A program made the translations under genes and the position numbers. Source: a virus. Taken from it: a stretch of 42,119 nt of DNA. Below are positions 35,937 through 42,119 of the stretch, piece by piece. Under the pieces are notes generated by a model that saw only the letters and a list, made by a program, of their open reading frames with translations, was not told where the DNA came from and searched no databases. The first letter of the stretch is position 1, and the number at the start of each line of letters is the position of its first letter. The stretch is taken from the IMG/VR virus record IMGVR_UViG_3300034272_001457, positions 1-42,119 of that record. The stretch is one strand, 5' to 3'.

Positions 35937-37269
35937 CTGCCAACTCGTTATCTATAGGGGGCTTGGGTGTGCCTACCATCGGGTTCATCATTAACGCATC
36001 CGCTTCTAGTTTCAACCGCTCCTCGGCTTCAGGTTTAGGCAATCCGCCGTATTCAAATAGGTAGTCTTCTTGGCTTTCCGTAAGTACTATACCTGCACCG
36101 CTTAGGGCGTTGATAAACGTCGCCATGCCGTCAAGCGTCAAGTCTACGCTGTCGTAAGTCAATTCGGGCAAGTATTCAAACGGCTGTCCATTTAGCACCC
36201 AAAGAGGCTTAATAACTTGGTGATTGAACGTGTCGCATAAATGCTGTGCGATGCCTTCGACAAGGAGCTTAAACATAGACGTGGTGTCTTTGCTTAGGGC
36301 ATAGCTTCCTGAATCCTGCCCTACCATAACAAGGAAGCCAGCCATCAACGCCCTTGCGATGCTGTTCTCTTCACGATTGATTAAGGTGTTCGTGTCAATG
36401 AACTTAGATCCTTCGACGCTCATTAAATGCACGTCTTCACGTCTTATATTCGTGGGTTTACCTTCTGCATCCATGTAAGGAGCTGACCCGATAATCAAGC
36501 CGTCAACAAGTCCCGATTTGTACCGTATCGCTTGTGCAGATAATCGCTCAACGTCTTTTCTTATCTTCTCTTCTGACCCTGTGTTGTCAAACGTGAAAAT
36601 CGGCACCCCTTCCAAGTTGACTTGCACTTGACGGTTTTCTTTGGTTAAGTAAAAGCACTTGTTTTTAAAGTGAAAGTAAGCCGATTTAAGCAATGACTCA
36701 CCATAGGCAGAGTTGTTGTAGTTGCCAATGCCCTTAGCATAAACGCATTGCGATAGTTCAATCGTATCGCTTGTAAGCAATGAATCAAACCCTTCGAGTG
36801 TGTACTGGTCTGCAAACTTGGCTGTCAAATACCGTTGAGGGTGAAAACATAAATCGTCCACCTCATAGCCTGTTTCGCCTTTTCGCAAAACCAGCTCAAA
36901 CAACGAAAAGCCATACAGGAACGTAGACACATAGTTTCTTAGAAAGTCCTTAAAGTCACCACCAGCCCAATCCGTGAACATCTTTTCAGCCATTTCGTGG
37001 AAATCATCGCCGTCGTCTTCATCGTTGGATTTAATCTCAAACGTGAGGCTTGTAAGAAGCAACTGCAACACGGTTGAAAAGGCTCTCGTTACCGTGTCGG
37101 TTTCTATCATGTCGTAATAACGCTGAATCCATCCCCTTGCATCCGTGGGGTTGTTAATCTGCGTCGTGGCTTCTGTTCCCCATAGCATCCACGCCCCATA
37201 AGTTGAAGCGGTTTGAATGTTTTGTGGCGTTGCCTGCGTTTGCTTACGGTACTTCTTATTTTTTGCCAT
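35923..37269 (-). CDS. Portal protein (DUF935 / Mu gp29-like)
   Basis: 448 residues. The segment about residues 85-125 (FLRNYVSTFLYGFSLFELVL) and the later GQDSGSYALSKDTTSMFKLL (about 320-345) with NHQVIKPLWVLNG resemble Mu gp29-like portals. The dodecameric ring forms the DNA channel and docks terminase. It lies directly after the large terminase gene (1-base gap). Confidence 0.85.
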   Translation of the reverse strand: MAKNKKYRKQTQATPQNIQTASTYGAWMLWGTEATTQINNPTDARGWIQRYYDMIETDTVTRAFSTVLQLLLTSLTFEIKSNDEDDGDDFHEMAEKMFTDWAGGDFKDFLRNYVSTFLYGFSLFELVLRKGETGYEVDDLCFHPQRYLTAKFADQYTLEGFDSLLTSDTIELSQCVYAKGIGNYNNSAYGESLLKSAYFHFKNKCFYLTKENRQVQVNLEGVPIFTFDNTGSEEKIRKDVERLSAQAIRYKSGLVDGLIIGSAPYMDAEGKPTNIRREDVHLMSVEGSKFIDTNTLINREENSIARALMAGFLVMVGQDSGSYALSKDTTSMFKLLVEGIAQHLCDTFNHQVIKPLWVLNGQPFEYLPELTYDSVDLTLDGMATFINALSGAGIVLTESQEDYLFEYGGLPKPEAEERLKLEADALMMNPMVGTPKPPIDNELADDAE

Positions 37270-37270
37270 G

Positions 37271-38731
37271 TTAGAATCCTATGCTTATGCCTTGGACGTC
37301 GGACTGTCTACGATTTAGTTTAGCATTTATGAATTGTGTTAAGGCGTCCACCATGTCATCATCCTTGCGATTTGGAAAGGCAATCGCTTGGTCAATTAAA
37401 GAATCTGTAAAGGGATTGTCTAAAAACTTAACGCTTCCTTGATTAAGGTAGATTGTAGAGGCTTCTGCCCTTGCTTCCTTACTTTCCTTTGGTGTTATAG
37501 CTAGCACGTTGTCAATGCCATGCTGACGCAATACTCTAATGATAGCATCGCCGTTTGCTTTCTTTTCAATTATAAGCGAATGAGGGCGATATTCGTTCAT
37601 CATTTGCTTAATGCTCGTTAGGGTTGCCAAGAAATCCATTTGTTTGTTGATGCCGTTGACGCAGTACCATTCCCCTTTATACCGTGCGAATACAATAATT
37701 GCCACGCAGTCCGATAGCTCCGAATCGCTAAACGTGGCATCCACTGAAAGCAATACTTCGGTTGCCCCGTTGATAATGGCATTAGCGTTTTCGTCCACAA
37801 TGGGGAACATTTCTTCTTTGAAGATTTCGCCGTCTGCTACACTAGGGCGCTGTTGTAACTGGCTATTGTAGTGCCTTGCCCCTTTTGCTTTTTCCTGTTG
37901 CACCCATACCTCGCCAAAACGTTCACCCCATAAAAGCTCCCCTTCCTGCGTGCGTGGGTCTTGAAAGCCTAACGATGATATGGTTTTGACTGGGTGGTTT
38001 GGGTCGTACAAGGCAGGGAAGCAAAGCACATCATAATGGCGTGCGTAGGCTTCATCTGCTAGAATACGCCCTGCGATGTCGTCTTCGTGTAGCCGTTGAT
38101 GAACCAACACTAAAGGGGTCTTCTCGGCTTTAGTTCCCCTTGTGGTGAAGGTGGAATCGTACCAAAAGAAACAGGAATCCCGCTTTACTTGGCTTCGTGC
38201 GTCCTGTGCCTCTAGCGGATCGTCGCATAACAGAAAGTCGGCATCCTGCCCTGTACCGCCACTGGTTGTAATGGGAAGGCGACTCCCCCCTTGTTCATTC
38301 TGATAATAGCTTGACCCCCACCGTGTAGCATGAGGCTTACACACGTCGCCAAAAAGGCGTTGATACATAGGTGAGGCAATCAAGTTTCTTGCTTTCACGG
38401 CGTCCCTTGTTGAGAGATTGTCTTTTGCGGATGCTGAAACAAACCGCCTATATGGTCGCACCGTCCAGTCCCACGCAGGCATGAATACGTTGACGATGAT
38501 ACTTTTTGCGTGCCGTGGGGGTAGAAATATCATCAAGCGGTTACGTTCTAGCCTGCCCTCTGCTAAGGCTTGCAAGTGGTCGCATATCGCTTCAATGTGC
38601 CAGTTCTCCACGAACTCCCCTTGTTGAACCACGACGTGCCAAAACGTTTTAACAAAGAAGTAAAGGGAGCCTTTGCATAAACGACGCAAGGCTTCATCAT
38701 GTGCTAGGCGTAACGCTTGGACGCTTGCCAT
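37271..38731 (-). CDS. terL: Terminase large subunit
   Basis: 486 residues. Walker A-like PPRHAKS (71-77) and Walker B FLLCDDP (Asp170/171) define the packaging ATPase; Asp331 (LLSVDATFS), Glu389 (IIEKKANG) and Asp462 (DDMVDAL) form the RNase H-like nuclease. The ATPase pumps DNA into the prohead and the nuclease trims concatemers. Length matches the TerL norm. The nearest relatives cannot be named without a search. Confidence 0.95.
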   Translation of the reverse strand: MASVQALRLAHDEALRRLCKGSLYFFVKTFWHVVVQQGEFVENWHIEAICDHLQALAEGRLERNRLMIFLPPRHAKSIIVNVFMPAWDWTVRPYRRFVSASAKDNLSTRDAVKARNLIASPMYQRLFGDVCKPHATRWGSSYYQNEQGGSRLPITTSGGTGQDADFLLCDDPLEAQDARSQVKRDSCFFWYDSTFTTRGTKAEKTPLVLVHQRLHEDDIAGRILADEAYARHYDVLCFPALYDPNHPVKTISSLGFQDPRTQEGELLWGERFGEVWVQQEKAKGARHYNSQLQQRPSVADGEIFKEEMFPIVDENANAIINGATEVLLSVDATFSDSELSDCVAIIVFARYKGEWYCVNGINKQMDFLATLTSIKQMMNEYRPHSLIIEKKANGDAIIRVLRQHGIDNVLAITPKESKEARAEASTIYLNQGSVKFLDNPFTDSLIDQAIAFPNRKDDDMVDALTQFINAKLNRRQSDVQGISIGF

Positions 38732-38959
38732 TTAAGCCTCGCAATAGTTCATTAAGTAATCGTAGAGCTGTTCGACTGTTTCAACCGCCATATATTGATT
38801 TTTTCCAATAAATGCTGGGTTAATCCTGCACTGCTCATCATTTATCCACTTATCCAGCTCTTTTAGTTGAATAGGATTAAGTGCCTGCATAAAGAATCTT
38901 GAAGCTTCGTTTCCTGAAAGCAAAACATTTACGTTTTCAGTAAAAAATGACTTATCCAT
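38732..38959 (-). CDS. Small hypothetical protein (75 aa) before terL
   Basis: 75 residues between a connector-like gene and terL, touching both. Helical, with NPIQLKELDKWINDEQCRIN and VETVEQLYDYLMNY. It could be a terminase- or portal-associated factor by position. No family recognised. Confidence 0.68.
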   Translation of the reverse strand: MDKSFFTENVNVLLSGNEASRFFMQALNPIQLKELDKWINDEQCRINPAFIGKNQYMAVETVEQLYDYLMNYCEA

Positions 38960-39307
38960 TTAAACCCCTATTTTCTGATATGCCAATCCTTCTGCTGGGT
39001 TGACCGTGTGAACACTTAACACCTGCTGATTCGTGTATCCGCCGTGTGTGATTAAGTCTTTTGGCTTGATGATGTAATCATCTATAAGCTGAACGATTAA
39101 AACCGCTCCACCGCTAGGATTTAAGCCTTTAGTTTCCTTTGTTGAGTTTTGGCGATATGCTTTGCCTGTGTGTATTGTGGTCGTCGAAGTGACCTCTCCA
39201 GTCGTAGCATTGCGTGTAGTCGTTGCCACTTGTGACACCGTGCAAGCCGTACCGTATCGTGCAAGCAAAGAGGCGACAGCTTCTTTCATCGTGGCAAGCC
39301 CTGCCAT
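38960..39307 (-). CDS. Head-tail connector (stopper-like)
   Basis: 115 residues. A helical N-terminus precedes a beta barrel-like rest (STTTIHTGKAYRQNSTKETK, LIVQLIDDYIIKPKDLITHG, then VLSVHTVNPAEGLAYQKIGV). This pattern, in which a short oxidisable loop carries KPKD-x-I-x-x-GG, is usual in stopper/head-completion proteins. It overlaps the adaptor-like gene by 22 bases. Confidence 0.65.
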   Translation of the reverse strand: MAGLATMKEAVASLLARYGTACTVSQVATTTRNATTGEVTSTTTIHTGKAYRQNSTKETKGLNPSGGAVLIVQLIDDYIIKPKDLITHGGYTNQQVLSVHTVNPAEGLAYQKIGV

Positions 39308-39675
39308 GCGTAAGAAGCTTCTGTTACAACCATTGTCATCGTGCTGGATGCGGTCGTAGCGGTTACTCCGTCATAAGTTGGAAGCGTTCCTGATTGGTTC
39401 ATTTCTGCGAATGAACGTTTTAAGGCTTCGTATTTAGCACCCATATTCCCCCATGTGACACTAAGTCCTTCAACAGCTTCATCCTGTGGCTTGCCTGCTG
39501 ATTTAGCGATTAACGCCGTGCAAAGCATGGAAAGGGTTTTAGCCATGTCGGAGTTTTGCAAAGCGTAAGAATCCGTAAGTTCTTCATTGCTAAACAAAAA
39601 GGGAGCTACGGTGTCCTGCAATAGAAACCGTAGCAAGTCTTTAACGGAGCTTGACGGCGTGCCTGTGTAGCTCAT
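39286..39675 (-). CDS. Head-tail adaptor-like protein
   Basis: 129 residues, mostly helical in the first 100 (SVKDLLRFLLQDTVAPFLFS, DSYALQNSDMAKTLSMLCTA). The 'EEL...A....D' arrangement and position before a stopper-like gene fit gp6/adaptor proteins that bind under the portal. The C-terminus is Ser/Thr-rich and ends YAWQGLPR. Confidence 0.65.
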   Translation of the reverse strand: MSYTGTPSSSVKDLLRFLLQDTVAPFLFSNEELTDSYALQNSDMAKTLSMLCTALIAKSAGKPQDEAVEGLSVTWGNMGAKYEALKRSFAEMNQSGTLPTYDGVTATTASSTMTMVVTEASYAWQGLPR

Positions 39676-39878
39676 TTCTTTTTACCTTTGGGTTGTGGCT
39701 TAGGTGCTTCGACGTTTAAAATGGCTTCTTTTACTTCAACCTGTTCAGCTTCCAACGCTTCAACGTGACTGTACCGCTTAATGATGCCATGTCGTAGTAA
39801 GTATGCTCTATTGACGCTGGCAGGCACACGGTCGCCTACTTTGTAATTGTGCCAGTCTTGAGCGAATGTAAACTTCAT
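39672..39878 (-). CDS. Small head-region protein (68 aa)
   Basis: 68 residues. FTFAQDWHNYKVGDRVPASV and the Arg/Tyr-rich AYLLRHGIIKRY resemble the small protein often found beside adaptor genes ('phage head morphogenesis, 7-kDa type'). The C-terminus is Lys/Pro-rich. It overlaps the next gene by four bases. Confidence 0.62.
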   Translation of the reverse strand: MKFTFAQDWHNYKVGDRVPASVNRAYLLRHGIIKRYSHVEALEAEQVEVKEAILNVEAPKPQPKGKKK

Positions 39879-39879
39879 G

Positions 39880-40272
39880 TTAAGCCCCTTTACTTAGTGA
39901 GTAATACTTTAACGCTTTATTATCATCATAGCATGCCATGATTGTAGTTGTGGGTGCTATTAAGCTGATGCCCTTGTCTTTTAGCTCACCACGAATAAAA
40001 GCCCTTTGAAGGGCAGGGGAGGCTTTCCCCTCTTTAATGAGGGCGTGAGGGCGTTCAAGGGTTTCGATATATTCCAGTAATAAATTGATTGTTTCTTTGA
40101 AGTAATCTTCGTTTTGACCCACAAATCCGCTAGGCATACAGCAATGATTAACTACTTCGTGAATCCGCTTGATCGTAGGGTTATCAAGCTCCGTGCCTGT
40201 CTGCACGCAAAGGCTTAAATGGTTTAAGGAATTAACCAGCCTGCTAAACAGAACATCGTCACGAATCGGCAT
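39880..40272 (-). CDS. Hypothetical protein between small terminase and connector genes
   Basis: 130 residues, helical, with histidines and two adjacent cysteines (VVNHCCMPSG) in the first half. It shares one base with terS and has a 1-base gap to the next gene. Possibly a packaging accessory factor; no motif recognised. Confidence 0.65.
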   Translation of the reverse strand: MPIRDDVLFSRLVNSLNHLSLCVQTGTELDNPTIKRIHEVVNHCCMPSGFVGQNEDYFKETINLLLEYIETLERPHALIKEGKASPALQRAFIRGELKDKGISLIAPTTTIMACYDDNKALKYYSLSKGA

Positions 40273-40715
40273 TATTGACCCTCCAGCTTATCAAGCCCCT
40301 TACCTAGTGCGATGATGTTGTCAAAGTCCATGTTTTTGATTTGGTCAACTAGGGCTTCATCAACAGCAAGGGTTGTGTTTTGGTCTACCTGTGCCTGTTG
40401 TTTCCAGCCACCTTTTGCATTAAGGAAGAACTGAACGGATTGAGCTACAGTGCGTGGATCTTTTTCAAGCATTTCATCATTAAATAGAAACGCCTGTCTT
40501 AAACGGTCTGTAGCCTTGTTAATAAGCACTTCTTTACCTGATGCTAACTCTTTTGCGTAGTGCTTGCGTAGGGTATCTTCACAAACGTCAATAACATTAG
40601 CAATCTGCTTGTGTGTAAAGCCATTAAGTATGCCGTTTTCAACATAACGGCGTGACATTTCATTGGGTTCGTGAGGGGGTAAACACTCCCCTTTTTTGGG
40701 TGGCTTATGAGGCAC
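40272..40715 (-). CDS. terS: Terminase small subunit-like DNA-binding protein
   Basis: 147 residues from GTG 40715, with GGGAGG 6 bases upstream. A helix-turn-helix is seen at about residues 20-55 (YVENGILNGFTHKQIANVID, CEDTLRKHYAKEL), followed by a helical oligomerisation part. This pattern is common in small terminases of this type, which recognise the packaging site. It is the first gene of the leftward late operon. Confidence 0.8.
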   Translation of the reverse strand: MPHKPPKKGECLPPHEPNEMSRRYVENGILNGFTHKQIANVIDVCEDTLRKHYAKELASGKEVLINKATDRLRQAFLFNDEMLEKDPRTVAQSVQFFLNAKGGWKQQAQVDQNTTLAVDEALVDQIKNMDFDNIIALGKGLDKLEGQ

Positions 40716-40781
40716 AAGAAACCTCCCTATGTTCTGCCGTTACTATACACCTGCATGATGACACATTTAAGTTTTTTCGTC

Positions 40782-40824
40782 AACATGATTATGTTAAGTT
40801 TTGTAAACTATTTGAATGATTCAA
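40782..40824. promoter_or_regulatory. Two dyads in the divergent regulatory region
   Basis: AACAT-GATT-ATGTT (40782-40795) and TTGAAT-G-ATTCAA (40812-40824) lie between the leftward late operon and the rightward promoter. Both are perfect inverted repeats and could bind a repressor controlling early/late timing. The late promoter itself (perhaps TATAGT at 40748-40743 on the minus strand) lacks a clear -35 box, which suggests that an activator is needed. Confidence 0.4.
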
Positions 40825-40835
40825 TAAAAAAAGTA

Positions 40836-40864
40836 TTGACAATTAAGATACAATGCGTTATGAT
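40836..40864 (+). promoter_or_regulatory. Strong sigma70 promoter
   Basis: TTGACA (40836-40841), 17-bp spacer, TATGAT (40859-40864). The -35 box is a perfect match and the -10 differs at one base, the best promoter in the window. It drives the rightward genes at 40946-41936 and is probably an immediate-early promoter. Confidence 0.85.
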
Positions 40865-40945
40865 GTATACATAAGGTTAATCAAACGAGACGCCTTAGAG
40901 TTACGATTAAAGAAACCGTTTACATTAAAGAAGGAGTTAAAGATT

Positions 40946-41182
40946 ATGCTTGATACTATTAAACTTTATGCCGATTTAAAAAAGCCTTTGTGTGAAAAGC
41001 CATTTGAGAAGGTTCTAGCCCCCATTTATAAATGTAATGGGTTCTATAGTATACCCTTTGAGGTTTCTAGCCGTGGCGGGCACGTGGCTAGCCTAGAAAC
41101 GTATATTTCAGGCGGTTCTAAAACGATTGAAGAAGCCCTTGCGAACATTGAAGCCATAAAAAAGCTTTTTTTTGAAGATTGA
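40946..41182 (+). CDS. Small hypothetical protein (78 aa), first gene after the strong promoter
   Basis: ATG 40946 lies after AAGGAG with a 9-base spacer; the longer frame would include the promoter. 78 residues, with KLYADLKKPLCEKPFEKVLA, a Gly-rich middle (SSRGGHVASLETYISGGSKT) and an acidic helical end. Placement behind the strongest promoter suggests an early host-takeover or regulatory factor. Family unknown. Confidence 0.68.
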   Translation: MLDTIKLYADLKKPLCEKPFEKVLAPIYKCNGFYSIPFEVSSRGGHVASLETYISGGSKTIEEALANIEAIKKLFFED

Positions 41183-41222
41183 TTGGAAGCTGTAGTTTAC
41201 GATTAAAGAAGGAGTCCCCCCT

Positions 41223-41369
41223 ATGAAAAACTACATCCGCCTGTGCGTCCTATCGCTTGTCATGCTTTTATCGCTTATCACAACCTTCGGCGTGCTACTA
41301 GGGGAGCAAGTGCAAGTAAGCGAACACCTCGTCAACGTCCCTAGAAACCTCACAATGTTAGCCAAGTAA
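41223..41369 (+). CDS. Small signal-anchor or secreted protein (48 aa)
   Basis: AGGAGT precedes ATG 41223. Residues 5-29 (IRLCVLSLVMLLSLITTFGV) form a signal peptide or single membrane helix, followed by a short charged tail. A 14-base repeat TTACGATTAAAGAA (40901 and 41197) lies upstream of both this gene and the gene at 40946. Function unknown; exclusion or envelope role possible. Confidence 0.58.
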   Translation: MKNYIRLCVLSLVMLLSLITTFGVLLGEQVQVSEHLVNVPRNLTMLAK

Positions 41370-41386
41370 AAAAGGAGTTTTTAAAA

Positions 41387-41758
41387 ATGTTTGTACCCGT
41401 TAATGAGTATATTTATAAAAGTGTAACAGACACGGATGAATTGTGGAAAGTCCTTAAATCGTGTGAATTGCACGCAAATGGCAATGTGCCGTTGACGCAT
41501 ATAGAAACGGACGGAAACGTCGTTCGTTTTACTGAACCCATGACCTGTGAACAAACAATGCACACCATAGAGTCCCACCTTAAAGCACTGCAAGCCGATT
41601 ATGACCGCTTGGTTACACGAAATAAAGTCCTTGAAAAAAAGGTTCAAACCCTTGAAAGTCGATTGAATACCGAAATGGAAACATCGGCTCGATTTGCTTG
41701 TCAACTTACAACCGCTAAAGAACTTCTAAAAATACTGAATGGAAACGATAATGCCTAA
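41387..41758 (+). CDS. Coiled-coil protein (123 aa)
   Basis: Starts 8 bases after AAGGAG. A globular N-terminal part (NEYIYKSVTDTDELWKVLKS) is followed by a long coiled coil, about residues 58-120 (MHTIESHLKALQADYDRLVT onward). No family recognised. Likely an early regulatory or structural accessory protein. Confidence 0.66.
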   Translation: MFVPVNEYIYKSVTDTDELWKVLKSCELHANGNVPLTHIETDGNVVRFTEPMTCEQTMHTIESHLKALQADYDRLVTRNKVLEKKVQTLESRLNTEMETSARFACQLTTAKELLKILNGNDNA

Positions 41759-41786
41759 CAAACCCCTAAAAAAGGAAATACACACC

Positions 41787-41936
41787 ATGAAAAACAAGAT
41801 CCCCAAACGCACGGCAATTTGGCTCGCCGTTAGTGTCGTTGCCTACTTGCTCGATCCCCCAAACCTATACCTCGTCTTCATAGCGTGGATACTGGAGCCA
41901 TTTTGGATGAAGTTATTTAATAAAAACAAAGAATAG
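41787..41936 (+). CDS. Small hydrophobic protein (49 aa)
   Basis: ATG 41787 follows AAGGAAATACACACC; an ATG at 41751 in the same frame is possible. The 49 residues contain two hydrophobic stretches (AIWLAVSVVAYLL and LYLVFIAWILEPFW) in a hairpin-like plan with basic ends. Last gene before the terminator. Confidence 0.58.
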   Translation: MKNKIPKRTAIWLAVSVVAYLLDPPNLYLVFIAWILEPFWMKLFNKNKE

Positions 41937-42009
41937 CTTTCTTTTTTCCCGCATTTTTGTTATTCTAAAAATGCTCATAATTCAGAAACTCACACTCAAA
42001 CGTAACTCA

Positions 42010-42035
42010 CCCCCTAGCAATAGGGGGCTTTTTTT
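42010..42035 (+). terminator. Strong intrinsic terminator
   Basis: CCCCCTA (42010-42016), GCAA tetraloop, TAGGGGG (42021-42027), then C and seven T. A GNRA-loop terminator about 75 bases after the last rightward gene. If the window is circular, it separates this operon from the convergent LHH nuclease gene, which would end at 42038. Confidence 0.9.
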
Positions 42036-42119
42036 AATTATGGCGAATATGCCACAATTAACACACGCCACTTTGTACTCACACTTCGTGTTCGCCTCTG
42101 TAAGCCTCCAAAAAACAAC

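Noticed and set aside
40853-40945. 31-residue extension of the 40946 protein
   Set aside because: The extension would start inside the -10 region of the TTGACA promoter and has no ribosome-binding site.
1-42119. Temperate phage with integrase and attachment site
   Set aside because: Despite the XRE regulator, no tyrosine or serine recombinase, parA-like partition gene or att-like tRNA gene is visible in any frame.
42038-42119. Rightward frame starting at 42040 at the right edge
   Set aside because: No ribosome-binding site; it would overlap the T-tract region and runs antisense to the probable LHH nuclease end.

Overview
The window reads as a nearly or fully complete genome of a tailed dsDNA phage (siphovirus type) of AT-rich composition. 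Most genes have a strong AGGAGG-type ribosome-binding site. The host is probably Gram-negative: the tail tip is lambda-like (tape measure, M, L, K, I, J homologues, with four conserved cysteines in the L homologue). Two different peptidoglycan-degrading enzymes are also present. The exact host cannot be told from the sequence. There is no tRNA, rRNA, CRISPR array, insertion sequence or recognisable integrase.

Layout. Positions 1-209 hold the start of a leftward LHH-type HNH nuclease cut by the window edge. Positions 210-804 are a regulatory stretch with TTGCACA/TGTGCAA motifs, a tandem CATTAA/CATTTA hexamer array, GTTCGTTTTGTTC repeats, a promoter and a structured leader. Rightward early genes run from 805 to 4290 (replisome organiser, DnaC-like loader, HAD 3'-phosphatase-like protein, XRE regulator). 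A short leftward unit (4590-5270) carries a RusA-like resolvase behind an apparent transcription attenuator. Rightward genes resume at 5394 with recombination functions (ERF annealase, SSB with DLPF tail) and about 25 small, mostly unknown genes up to 14573. Among these is a lytic transglycosylase that seems to be made by programmed -1 frameshifting.

The leftward late operon occupies 40715 down to 14570. In order it encodes small terminase, connector-like proteins, large terminase, portal, gp7-like minor head protein, XkdF-like protease with an internally started scaffold, decoration protein, capsid, tail terminator, tail tube, G/T chaperones (frameshift), tape measure, tail tip M-L-K-I-J, fibres, a holin-like protein and an M15 endopeptidase. 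A divergent TTGACA-17-TATGAT promoter at 40836 drives four small rightward genes (40946-41936), which end at a strong terminator at 42010.

How it works together. The early leftmost block would start replication, ERF/SSB/RusA would handle recombination and branched DNA, and the late operon would package DNA, build the virion and lyse the cell. A recurring theme is RNA-level control. Overlapping stems or terminator-like leaders precede the replication operon, RusA and the endopeptidase; duplicated dyad/-10/hairpin modules precede two middle gene blocks; and there are two apparent -1 frameshift sites. Joining the two window ends extends the LHH reading frame to a stop near the right-end terminator, so the window may be a linearised circular map, but this is only suggestive.
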